Below, piece after piece: positions 42,862 to 49,778 of a stretch of DNA of 51,312 bases; the stretch's first letter is position 1, and every line of letters begins with the position of its first letter. The notes beneath the pieces were generated by a model, which did no database searches, was not told where the DNA came from, and worked only from the letters and a program-made list of their open reading frames with translations. The position numbers and the translations under genes are program-made. Source of the stretch: CAYSWS01 sp964434935 (GTDB lineage Bacteria; Patescibacteriota; WWE3; UBA101185; UBA10185). Location of the stretch: positions 1 through 51,312 of the forward strand of contig CAYSWS010000007.1 in NCBI GenBank assembly GCA_964434935.1, in the 5' to 3' direction.

Positions 42862-43258
42862 GGGGATGCCCAGGCATCGATTGGGAGCTTTCGAATATGA
42901 GAGCAAGCCGAAGTGATAGATCTTCGAAAAAAGCTATCAAAAAAACAAGTGCTGAATATTCAAATCAGCCAGCATACGCCTACGTTTAACGTTAGTGTGT
43001 GTGTCAGAGAAGATTGGGTATAACCCGGTTTTCTTTGAGGTCCTGCACTCACTTGCCTGAGGGGAGTGCGCGGGCATTATAAATTCAGGCAATACATTTT
43101 GACTTGACCTACCAAAATGCTTATCGAAAGGATGGTCTAGGGAAATTTATAAGGGTTGGCGGTGGCCCGTTCTTTCCTGAAAAAAAGTACCGCTAAGCTT
43201 GTAAACTTTTGTATTTTAGGCTTTCAAGACGGGGGTTCGATTCCCCCCATCTCCACCA
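42862..43258 (+). ncRNA. ssrA: tmRNA (SsrA)
   Basis: 397 bases. The 5' end GGGGATG pairs with CATCTCC before the 3' ACCA (one G-U), and the T arm GGGGG-TTCGATT-CCCCC is complete. CCA is encoded. The tag frame fits 42933-42989: GCT as resume codon, then 17 codons encoding IKKTSAEYSNQPAYAYV, stop TAA and a second in-frame TAG. The last residues YAYV differ from the common ALAA/AVAA ending. Adjacent smpB supports the call. The resume codon is inferred from frame, tandem stops and position. Confidence 0.93.
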
Positions 43259-43260
43259 GA

Positions 43261-43288
43261 AAAAGCACACCCTAAAGGTGTGTTTTTT
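43261..43288. terminator. Bidirectional terminator after tmRNA and ABC exporter gene
   Basis: Stem CACACC (43266-43271) and GGTGTG (43277-43282) with a 5-base loop, six T on the plus side (43283-43288) and an A run on the other. It serves the tmRNA gene and the convergent exporter gene. Confidence 0.85.
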
Positions 43289-43297
43289 GTTTTTGCT

Positions 43298-45013
43298 CTA
43301 CTTATACCCCCGGCTTTGCAACTCAAAGGCGGTGCTGTACTTACCGCCCTCAATCTTCATCAATGTCTCGTGTGTGCCTTCTTCTATTATTTTTCCTTCA
43401 TCAAGGACAATGATCCTGTGTGCATTTCTTACCGTGGAAAATCTGTGGGAAACAATGACCACGGTCTTGCCCTTGGCAAAATCAAATAATCTTTCGAATA
43501 TCTCATACTCGGCTTTAGGGTCTATGGCGCTGGTGGGCTCATCCAGGACCAGCAGAGAAGGATTTTTAAAAAAGACCCTGGCTAAGGCTATTCTTTGGCG
43601 CTGGCCGGTTGAGGGGTCAATGCCTCCCTCAAATGATTTTTCCAATATTTGATCATATTTCTTATCGTATTTTTCTATGAACTCATCCGCCCTAGATCTT
43701 TTAGCCGCCTCGATTATGTTCTCGATATCATCCATTCTACCGGGGTCTCCTATGCCTATGTTTTCTTGTGCAGTAAAGTGATAGAAATTGTAACTTTGAA
43801 AAAGTACACCTATTTCTGAGTACCAGCTGTCAAGATCCACCTCCTTGAGATCGGTATTATTAACAAGGATCTTGCCTTTTGATGGGTCGTAGAACCTGAG
43901 GAGAAGTTTTATAAGTGTTGTCTTGCCAGCCCCGTTCTCTCCTACCACGGCTAGATGCTCGCCGGGCTCAATGCGCAGGTCCAGATCTTTTAGGGCGTAT
44001 ATTCTCTCTTTGGTCTTATTGTCCAGAGGGTAATGAAAAGACACATCCTTGAATTCTATTTCAAAAGGAGCGTTCTTCTTGGGAAGTTTTACTGCGCCAT
44101 TGACCACTTTTGGTTCAAAATCCATGAATTCATACATGTCCACCAAAAAGAGACCGTTCTCATATATTCTGGAGATGATGCCCAATATTCCCCTGAAACT
44201 TCTTTGCAACCGGTTAAGTGTAGATGAGTAAAAGTTAAATTGACCAATAGAGATCTTCGAGGAAATAACGGAGAAAACTATAATAAGATAGCCGATTGTT
44301 CTGCCGATAAGGCCTAAAATAAAGGTAAAGTACTGCATGGCATGTCTCTTGCTTTGCAACTTGACCTCTTCTTTTTGAAAATCGTCGTAGAGNNNNNNNN
44401 NNNNNNNNNNNNNNNNNNNNNNNNNNNNNNNNNNNNNNNNNNNNNNNNNNNNNNNNNNNNNNNNNNNNNNNNNNNNNNNNNNNNNNNNNNNNGTGGTCAC
44501 GACCTCCTGTAACAGATAAAATATTTGGGTCAAGAATTGCTGGGGTCTGGATCTCATATTTTCCCTGACCTTGTTTATCTTGTCGCTGGTTTCCGGGTTG
44601 TCGTAGTATTCCAGGTCCAGATACGCCATTTTTTCCACCATGTCAAAATCTATACTCTTTCCTACTTCGAACCACATGTTTATGTCCACAATAGAGTTGG
44701 CGCTGGAAATAAGATTGTCTACCACGGAAACAAGAACACTAAGACCAATATAGATAAAAAGCAGCTGCGTGTTTTTATCCGTGTTGGTGGCTACGCGCAC
44801 CAGCTGGTCGATGATCTTGCTGTCCGCCCAGATGCTGGCAAAAGGAGTTATGGCCAGCAGGATTGTAGTGATGAGATATACGCCTGTGTGTAAGGGAGTT
44901 TTTTTAAAAACGTATTTTACAAGATGAAATCCCGCTTTGGAGATGTTTCGAAAATCATTAAGATACGTTTTTATAGACTTTTTTTCTTCATCATTACTGC
45001 GTCTTTTGACCAC
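43298..45013 (-). CDS. ABC exporter half-transporter, interrupted by assembly gap
   Basis: Fused membrane and ATPase domains. The membrane domain holds several helices and a 100-N gap (44393-44492), so about a third of it is unknown in length and sequence. The frame stays open on both sides. The ATPase domain has Walker A GENGAGKTT, Q-loop VLFQSY, signature PSTGQRQR in place of LSGGQ, Walker B LLVLDEPTS with the catalytic Glu, and the H-loop SHR. The changed signature may mean it works as one half of a heterodimer. The start is GTG at a leaderless promoter. The substrate is unknown. Confidence 0.9.
   Translation of the reverse strand: MVKRRSNDEEKKSIKTYLNDFRNISKAGFHLVKYVFKKTPLHTGVYLITTILLAITPFASIWADSKIIDQLVRVATNTDKNTQLLFIYIGLSVLVSVVDNLISSANSIVDINMWFEVGKSIDFDMVEKMAYLDLEYYDNPETSDKINKVRENMRSRPQQFLTQIFYLLQEVVTXXXXXXXXXXXXXXXXXXXXXXXXXXXXXXXXXXLYDDFQKEEVKLQSKRHAMQYFTFILGLIGRTIGYLIIVFSVISSKISIGQFNFYSSTLNRLQRSFRGILGIISRIYENGLFLVDMYEFMDFEPKVVNGAVKLPKKNAPFEIEFKDVSFHYPLDNKTKERIYALKDLDLRIEPGEHLAVVGENGAGKTTLIKLLLRFYDPSKGKILVNNTDLKEVDLDSWYSEIGVLFQSYNFYHFTAQENIGIGDPGRMDDIENIIEAAKRSRADEFIEKYDKKYDQILEKSFEGGIDPSTGQRQRIALARVFFKNPSLLVLDEPTSAIDPKAEYEIFERLFDFAKGKTVVIVSHRFSTVRNAHRIIVLDEGKIIEEGTHETLMKIEGGKYSTAFELQSRGYK
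44393..44492. other. Assembly gap (100 N)
   Basis: Exactly 100 N, the usual placeholder for unknown length, inside the ABC exporter gene. Confidence 0.95.
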
Positions 45014-45019
45014 CGATAA

Positions 45020-45028
45020 ATAATAACA
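45020..45028 (-). promoter_or_regulatory. Extended -10 promoter of ABC exporter, leaderless GTG
   Basis: Minus strand TGT-TATTAT (45028 to 45020), then 6 bases and GTG at 45013. Confidence 0.6.
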
Positions 45029-45144
45029 TTTGTGTAGTACCTGTAAAGATTGTTATGACAACAAAAAGCTACACCGATTCTAGCAAGAGTAGATATTTGG
45101 TAGAGGAAGTTGCGGTAATTAATAATTATTATTGTGCACATCGT

Positions 45145-45822
45145 ATGGAAAAAGTCATCGAAATCTTGTTTCCTCCTAAATGTTTTGCTTGCGGAGCTAA
45201 CGGTAGACACGTTTGTTTTACTTGCCAGCGGAGTTGTAAGCTAGCCCGGTACAATTACTGCGTGGTGTGTGATAAGAAGTCACATTTGGGGCAAACCCAC
45301 GTTCAATGCCAGCAACCCGGAACACCGCAGAGCATCTTTAGTGCTTTTGAATATAAGGGTTTGGTGAGGCAGTGCATAATGGGAGCAAAGTATAAGTCCA
45401 AGCTTTTCGCTCCCTTGAAGCTGCTTTCTTGTGAGGCTGCGGCGTTAGTTATGAAGAACGGTGTGCGGTTTGAAGACTTTGTGGTGACTCCCATCCCTCT
45501 GAGCCTACAAAGATCCCGAGAAAGAGGATTCAATCAGGCAAGCATCATTTCTAAGACCATTTCTCGGGAGCTATCCTTGCCGCATGAAGAGTCCATATTG
45601 ATCAGAAACAAAGAAACTGTAGCCCAACATAAAAAGAATCGTCAAGACAGGTTTAGCAATATAGAAAACGCCTTTCTAGTAAAAAGAAACATCTCTGGCA
45701 TGAACATACTGCTGGTCGATGATATTTGTACTACCGGCGCCACGTTATTGGAAGCAGCCAAGACCTTGCACAAAGCCGGAGCACAAACCATAGCCTGTTT
45801 CACCTTAGCCAAAGAATTTTAA
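45145..45822 (+). CDS. comF: ComF-family phosphoribosyltransferase-like protein
   Basis: 225 residues. An N-terminal zinc finger (PPKCFACG, VCFTCQ, then CVVCDKK and a later Cys) is followed by a PRTase fold with the PRPP loop ILLVDDICTTGAT and the RERGFNQA segment typical of ComF/GntX. ComF is needed for DNA uptake in competent bacteria, probably at the inner face of the ComEC channel. ATG 45145 is chosen over ATG 45055 because family members begin just before the zinc finger and a TATTAT lies 12 bases upstream. No other com genes are in the window. Confidence 0.88.
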   Translation: MEKVIEILFPPKCFACGANGRHVCFTCQRSCKLARYNYCVVCDKKSHLGQTHVQCQQPGTPQSIFSAFEYKGLVRQCIMGAKYKSKLFAPLKLLSCEAAALVMKNGVRFEDFVVTPIPLSLQRSRERGFNQASIISKTISRELSLPHEESILIRNKETVAQHKKNRQDRFSNIENAFLVKRNISGMNILLVDDICTTGATLLEAAKTLHKAGAQTIACFTLAKEF

Positions 45823-45851
45823 TTTATGGCTCCCATCACATATAATAACGG

Positions 45852-45880
45852 CTGATAGAAAAGGCTTCGTAGGATATAAT
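45852..45880 (+). promoter_or_regulatory. Promoter of tRNA-Ser(GCT)
   Basis: CTGATA at 45852-45857, 17 bases, TATAAT at 45875-45880, predicted start near 45887, eight bases before the tRNA. A second TATAAT is at 45841-45846. Confidence 0.55.
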
Positions 45881-45894
45881 ATAGCGGCGGTCGT

Positions 45895-45981
45895 GGAGGG
45901 TTGGCAGAGTGGTAATGCAGCGGCTTGCTAAGCCGTAGCCGTGAAAACGGCTCGTGGGTTCAAATCCCGCACCCTCCGCCA
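45895..45981 (+). tRNA. tRNA-Ser (anticodon GCT)
   Basis: 87 bases with long variable arm (GCCGTGAAAACGGC). Acceptor GGAGGGT/ACCCTCC, anticodon loop TTGCTAA with GCT at 45927-45929, discriminator G, encoded CCA. Reads AGC and AGT. Confidence 0.96.
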
Positions 45982-46038
45982 CAATAAGCTGTTCGAACAA
46001 TTTTAAACTTTTACTAAATGAGATATACTTAACCTAAT

Positions 46039-46635
46039 ATGAAAGCTACTGATATCACAGATTTTTTAGGCTTCACCAATGTAAAAAAAGCTGGTGGCGT
46101 GGAGCCGGAACAGGGTAAGATAGATAGAGAAAACCTTGGTCCCAGAAAAGTATTTTTATCCTGGGAAGCTGTACCAAAATCAGCTCCCATAAATGTTGAC
46201 CCTCGTTACAAAAAGATGTTGTACATAATTGGTGGCATGATAGCTTTTCTGCTTTTTCTCATGCAGGAATTCATTCTCATTATGCTTATAGCCAGCCTGT
46301 ATTTTATGATCTATGTCTTGAATAAGAATCCTATAGGCAAAATAAAATACGAGATAAGCAGCCACGGGGTGAGTGTTAACGGGCAATTATACTATTGGGA
46401 TCAGCTGGTACGCTTTTTCTTTTCCAGTCATTTTGGTGATGAATACCTGGCCATCGACCTTAAAGAAGGCTTGCCGTCACGTTTGATAGTCGGTTTCAAC
46501 TTTGGAGATAAGGGCAAGATCATCGAAAATATGAACAAGTACCTGCCATATTTAGAGCAGGAACCTCTTACATTTCTGGATAAAGCTTACAAATCAATTG
46601 TCGATAAGTTTGACCTGGAAAAGAAATCAGAGTAA
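46039..46635 (+). CDS. Membrane protein with PH-like cytoplasmic domain
   Basis: 198 residues, not firmly assigned. A polar N-terminal 55 residues is followed by two close membrane helices (about 60-76 and 77-94), then a soluble domain starting KYEISSHGVSVNGQLYYWDQLVRFFF, whose strand pattern resembles bacterial PH-like domains in DUF5673-like proteins. A TATACT ends 9 bases before the ATG. It lies between two tRNA genes. Confidence 0.7.
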   Translation: MKATDITDFLGFTNVKKAGGVEPEQGKIDRENLGPRKVFLSWEAVPKSAPINVDPRYKKMLYIIGGMIAFLLFLMQEFILIMLIASLYFMIYVLNKNPIGKIKYEISSHGVSVNGQLYYWDQLVRFFFSSHFGDEYLAIDLKEGLPSRLIVGFNFGDKGKIIENMNKYLPYLEQEPLTFLDKAYKSIVDKFDLEKKSE

Positions 46636-46638
46636 CCT
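46610..46638 (+). promoter_or_regulatory. Possible promoter of tRNA-Arg
   Basis: TTGACC (46610-46615), 17 bases, TAACCT (46633-46638), overlapping the stop of the upstream gene and 22 bases before the tRNA. The -10 is weak. Confidence 0.35.
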
Positions 46639-46660
46639 CCACCCGCATTCCCATATTCGT

Positions 46661-46736
46661 GCGCCCGTAGTTCAGAGGATAGAACGCAGCGTTGCGGACG
46701 CTGAGGTCGGGGGTTCGAGTCCCTCCGGGCGCGCCA
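46661..46736 (+). tRNA. tRNA-Arg (anticodon GCG)
   Basis: 76 bases. Acceptor GCGCCCG/CGGGCGC, D stem GTTC/GAAC, anticodon stem CAGCG/CGCTG with loop TTGCGGA (GCG at 46694-46696), T stem with one G-U, discriminator G, encoded CCA. The anticodon reads CGC and CGT. Most bacteria use ACG, edited to inosine, for this box. Confidence 0.94.
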
Positions 46737-46776
46737 CCTATCCTACATGCGCACATGCTCCCACAACACGCATAAC

Positions 46777-46785
46777 TGCTACAAT
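46777..46785 (+). promoter_or_regulatory. Extended -10 promoter of the antiporter gene
   Basis: TGC-TACAAT, ending 15 bases before ATG 46801. Leader of about 9 bases without a clear ribosome binding site. Confidence 0.5.
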
Positions 46786-46800
46786 TAAAACACTGCCTAA

Positions 46801-48498
46801 ATGGACCTATTTACTCAACTTAGCTTAATAATCGTCCTGGCTGCCGTCATTTCCGGTGTGATGAGGTTGTTGAAGCAGCCGCTGGTCATTGGTTATATTC
46901 TGACCGGTCTGGTCATTGGCCCGCTGGTGTTTGGTTTTATCGATGCTGAGCAGTCAGAAACTATAGCTGTTTTTTCTGAACTGGGCATTGCCAGCTTGCT
47001 TTTTATCGAAGGTCTACATCTTGGTCCACATGAACTTAAAGAAATAGGAAGATCGGCTTTTTTGGTAGGTTTGATACAGGTGGCTCTAACCTTTAGTCTG
47101 GGGTTTGCTGCTGCCACGGCTTTTGGTTTTTCCTATGTCCCAGCAGCTTACCTGGGAGCCTCCCTAGCCTTTTCCAGCACCATTGTGGTCCTAAAGTTCC
47201 TGGCGGATAAAAGGGATATTGATTCTTTGTATGGCCGAATTTCCATAGGCATTTTGCTGCTGCAAGACATTGTAGCCACGCTGGTGCTCATTGCTGCGGC
47301 GGCTTTCTCCGAAGGCGGCAGCGGCATCAACACCTTTTTACTGCTCATCATCAAGGGTTTAGCCGCTACCATTTTCCTCTCTCTGATAAGTTATTACATC
47401 TTGCCCAAGCTCAGCACTTTTTTTGCCAGATCCCAGGAGTATTTGTTCTTGTTTGCCTTGGCTTGGGGCTTGGGATTGGCTACGCTTTTCAGTTACCTGG
47501 GATTTTCCATAGAAATTGGCGCACTGGTAGCCGGGGTGGTCTTGTCCGTCTCTCCTTATAGTGAAGAGATCAGTTCCAAGCTTAAGCCCTTGCGGGACTT
47601 TTTTGTGGTCATGTTCTTTATTTTGTTGGGAGCTCGAGTTACCTTGCATAGTGCCGAGGCCGTGTTGGTTCCCGCCCTGGTATTTTCAGGTCTGGCGCTT
47701 CTGGCCAAACCGTTCATCATCATGACCTTGATGGGCCTTTTCAAATACAAGAAAAAGCCGGCCTTTCTCACTTCGGCCAGCCTTTCCCAGATCAGCGAAT
47801 TTTCTCTCATCCTAGCCTTGCTGGGTTTGAAGACCGGACACATCACGGAAAATGTTTTTGCCCTCATTGCCTTAACGGGAATCATGAGTATTGCTTTTTC
47901 CACTTATTTTATGAATTACGCGCATGCCTTGTATCCTAGGCTCTCCAAAACGCTAAAGATATTCGAACGGAAAAATACCTTTGAAGAGATCCAAACTCTA
48001 GGTACTTATGATGTAATTCTTTTTGGCTGTAACCGGACCGGTTTTGACTTCATCGAAGCCTTTAAAAGTCTGAAAACTAAATTCCTGGCGGTTGATTTTG
48101 ACCCGGACATTGTTGACGAACTGTTAAAAAAGGATATAAATGTGAAATACGGCGATGCGGATGATGGGGAATTCCTGGAAGATATTCGATTAGGAGAGGC
48201 CAAGGTCATTGTCAGCACCATTCCCGACTATGACACCAGCATGAACATATTGAGCAAGGCCAATCCCGTTGACCACGAAGTTTCCATCATTGTCACTTCT
48301 CATGACGTGAACCAGGCTATTGACCTTTACGAACACGGCGCCGATTATGTTATTGTGCCACACTTTATTGGTGGCAGAGTGGTTTCCCGTTTGGCGGAAG
48401 AGGCGGTGTACGGAGAACGCAACCTGAAAGCGGAGAAAAATGGTCACTACGAATATCTCAAACAAAGAAGAGAACTTGGTCATGCCCGCCCGTTTTAG
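46801..48498 (+). CDS. CPA2 cation:proton antiporter with RCK domain (KefB-like)
   Basis: 565 residues. About twelve membrane helices (residues 1-385) form a Na+/H+ exchanger-type domain, including the GYILTGLVIGP start pattern of CPA2 proteins and a SSTIVVLKFLAD crossover. A TrkA-N/RCK Rossmann domain follows with GCNRTG at about 405-413 and an acidic strand end VDFDPD that binds the ribose of NAD(H) or a nucleotide. Likely exchanges K+ or Na+ for H+ and is gated by nucleotide. No TrkA-C domain follows. Confidence 0.92.
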   Translation: MDLFTQLSLIIVLAAVISGVMRLLKQPLVIGYILTGLVIGPLVFGFIDAEQSETIAVFSELGIASLLFIEGLHLGPHELKEIGRSAFLVGLIQVALTFSLGFAAATAFGFSYVPAAYLGASLAFSSTIVVLKFLADKRDIDSLYGRISIGILLLQDIVATLVLIAAAAFSEGGSGINTFLLLIIKGLAATIFLSLISYYILPKLSTFFARSQEYLFLFALAWGLGLATLFSYLGFSIEIGALVAGVVLSVSPYSEEISSKLKPLRDFFVVMFFILLGARVTLHSAEAVLVPALVFSGLALLAKPFIIMTLMGLFKYKKKPAFLTSASLSQISEFSLILALLGLKTGHITENVFALIALTGIMSIAFSTYFMNYAHALYPRLSKTLKIFERKNTFEEIQTLGTYDVILFGCNRTGFDFIEAFKSLKTKFLAVDFDPDIVDELLKKDINVKYGDADDGEFLEDIRLGEAKVIVSTIPDYDTSMNILSKANPVDHEVSIIVTSHDVNQAIDLYEHGADYVIVPHFIGGRVVSRLAEEAVYGERNLKAEKNGHYEYLKQRRELGHARPF

Positions 48499-48544
48499 AT
48501 TTCTTTGATAAAATACTGGTTGCTAGGTTTTGTTATGGTGTCGT

Positions 48545-48621
48545 GGGCCGTTAGCTCAGTCGGCTAGAGCGTCGCATTCGCATTGCGGAGGTCGGGGGTT
48601 CGATTCCCCCACGGTCCACCA
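48545..48621 (+). tRNA. tRNA-Ala (anticodon CGC)
   Basis: 77 bases. Acceptor GGGCCGT/ACGGTCC has the alanine identity pair G3-U70. Anticodon stem TCGCA/TGCGG with loop TTCGCAT (CGC). T stem GGGGG/CCCCC, encoded CCA. Reads GCG. A possible -10 TAAAAT with TG element lies at 48506-48514. Confidence 0.93.
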
Positions 48622-48622
48622 A

Positions 48623-48722
48623 NNNNNNNNNNNNNNNNNNNNNNNNNNNNNNNNNNNNNNNNNNNNNNNNNNNNNNNNNNNNNNNNNNNNNNNNNNNNNN
48701 NNNNNNNNNNNNNNNNNNNNNN
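48623..48722. other. Assembly gap (100 N) between two tRNA genes
   Basis: Exactly 100 N, starting 1 base after tRNA-Ala and ending 3 bases before tRNA-Ser. Further tRNA genes may be hidden in it. Confidence 0.95.
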
Positions 48723-48725
48723 AGT

Positions 48726-48817
48726 GGAGGGGTGCAGGAGCGGTCTAACTGGCTGGTCTCGAAAACCAAGCGCTTGCTAACGCAGGTACGTGGGTTCGAA
48801 TCCCACCCCCTCCGCCA
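48726..48817 (+). tRNA. tRNA-Ser (anticodon CGA)
   Basis: 92 bases with long variable arm (GCG...CGC). Acceptor GGAGGGG/CCCCTCC, anticodon loop CTCGAAA, discriminator G, encoded CCA. Reads TCG. The outer anticodon-stem pair is C-A, a mismatch. Confidence 0.92.
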
Positions 48818-48883
48818 TCGAGTACGATGGCTCTAGGACTAAGTATTACTAAGTTCACTACGTTCACAAAGTAATTGCTTGAG

Positions 48884-48894
48884 CCCCTCCGCCA
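48884..48894 (+). repeat. Copy of the tRNA-Ser 3' end
   Basis: CCCCTCCGCCA repeats the last 11 bases of tRNA-Ser(CGA) (48807-48817), starting 77 bases after it. It could be a remnant of a tRNA duplication or a very short attachment-type repeat. The bases between hold no gene. Confidence 0.4.
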
Positions 48895-48940
48895 GCCCTA
48901 TAAAACTTGCCCAACACCAAAATTATGGTATCTTGTCAAT

Positions 48941-49369
48941 ATGAAAAATAATCTACTCTTAATAATCCTGTTAATAGCAATTTTGGGTGCTGGGTTTTTT
49001 ATACTCAGATCCGGCTCCTCTTCGAAAAATGATCAAGCCCAAGTCCAACCACAACCTATATCTGAAGAGCAAGCTATGGTAGAAGAATCCACTGAGGCCA
49101 TGCCGGCGGAAGAAGTCATGACCGCCACTTATACTCTGGACGAGGTCAGAGCTCATGACAATAAGGAAGATTGCTGGTTGGTCCTGCACGGTAAGGTGTA
49201 CGATGTTACCGGTTTTGACACCAAACATCCCGGAAAAGAAGCTATTTTGCAGGGCTGCGGTCTAGATGCTACAGAATTGTTCGAGACCAGGCCTATGGGA
49301 TCTGGTACGCCGCATTCGGAAACAGCCAGAGGGTTTTTAGACAACTTCTACATCGGCGACCTAAAGTAA
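48941..49369 (+). CDS. Membrane-anchored cytochrome b5-like heme-binding protein
   Basis: 142 residues. One N-terminal helix (NNLLLIILLIAILGAGFFIL) anchors it, a Ser/Gln/Glu-rich stalk follows, then a cytochrome b5 domain: TLDEVRAHDNKEDCWLVLHG..VYDVTGF, the axial His in KHPGKEAI (usual HPGG), and a second His candidate in TPHSETARGFL. The domain should face outward. It would need heme, while no heme gene is in this window. ATG 48941 is chosen because an earlier in-frame start at 48875 would run through the tRNA-end repeat. Confidence 0.87.
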   Translation: MKNNLLLIILLIAILGAGFFILRSGSSSKNDQAQVQPQPISEEQAMVEESTEAMPAEEVMTATYTLDEVRAHDNKEDCWLVLHGKVYDVTGFDTKHPGKEAILQGCGLDATELFETRPMGSGTPHSETARGFLDNFYIGDLK

Positions 49370-49377
49370 GCACCAAG

Positions 49378-49406
49378 TTGACACAAAACCTATAGTATAT
49401 TATAAT
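49378..49406 (+). promoter_or_regulatory. Perfect consensus sigma70 promoter
   Basis: TTGACA (49378-49383), 17 bases, TATAAT (49401-49406). Both hexamers and the spacer are ideal. Predicted start near 49413. Confidence 0.85.
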
Positions 49407-49454
49407 ACCGGTAACAATATTTCCTAAAGCATACAATCATATAAGGAGAATAAA

Positions 49455-49685
49455 ATGTGCTGCATAGATTGGAACAGATATTTGTTTGTGGTGATTGGCA
49501 CCGCAGCAATGTTGGTATCTGGTGTAGTTTTTACCTTCCTCGCATATGCTTTTATAAATTTTGCCAACAAAAGAAACAGTAAGCTTGTGTGGGGACTTGG
49601 TGTGTTTTTGGCCCTTAACGTTTTCTTGTTAACGCCAATTGCCATAGATTGTGGTTTTGATCTTCTATATGAACTGCTTAGGTAA
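49455..49685 (+). CDS. Small two-helix membrane protein, strongly expressed unit
   Basis: 76 residues, unrecognised. Two membrane helices (about residues 9-36 and 44-64) with Cys residues at both ends (MCCIDW and IDCGF), which may pair or bind something outside. It has a 42-base leader with Shine-Dalgarno AAGGAGAA, 4 bases before the ATG, and its own promoter and terminator. This classic arrangement differs from most genes here and suggests high expression. Confidence 0.72.
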   Translation: MCCIDWNRYLFVVIGTAAMLVSGVVFTFLAYAFINFANKRNSKLVWGLGVFLALNVFLLTPIAIDCGFDLLYELLR

Positions 49686-49697
49686 AACCATTACCAC

Positions 49698-49740
49698 GGC
49701 CCCTACTATTTTTTATGACACATGTAGGGGCCTACCTCTT
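49698..49740 (+). terminator. Hairpin terminator
   Basis: Nine-bp stem GGCCCCTAC (49698-49706) and GTAGGGGCC (49724-49732), 17-base loop, followed by a weak pyrimidine tract. It closes the single-gene unit at 49455. Confidence 0.7.
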
Positions 49741-49763
49741 TTATCCGCGTCAAAACAAAAAAC

Positions 49764-49772
49764 TGATATCAT
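49764..49772 (+). promoter_or_regulatory. Extended -10 promoter, leaderless
   Basis: TGA-TATCAT, with the hexamer ending 6 bases before ATG 49779. Confidence 0.55.
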
Positions 49773-49778
49773 AAATAA

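Noticed and set aside
44393..44492. Pseudogene status of the ABC exporter
   Set aside because: The interruption is an N gap; frame and motifs are intact on both sides, so there is no evidence of decay.
48818..48940. Integrated mobile element at the tRNA-Ser gene
   Set aside because: Only an 11-base repeat and no integrase, transposase or inverted repeats; kept as a weak repeat only.
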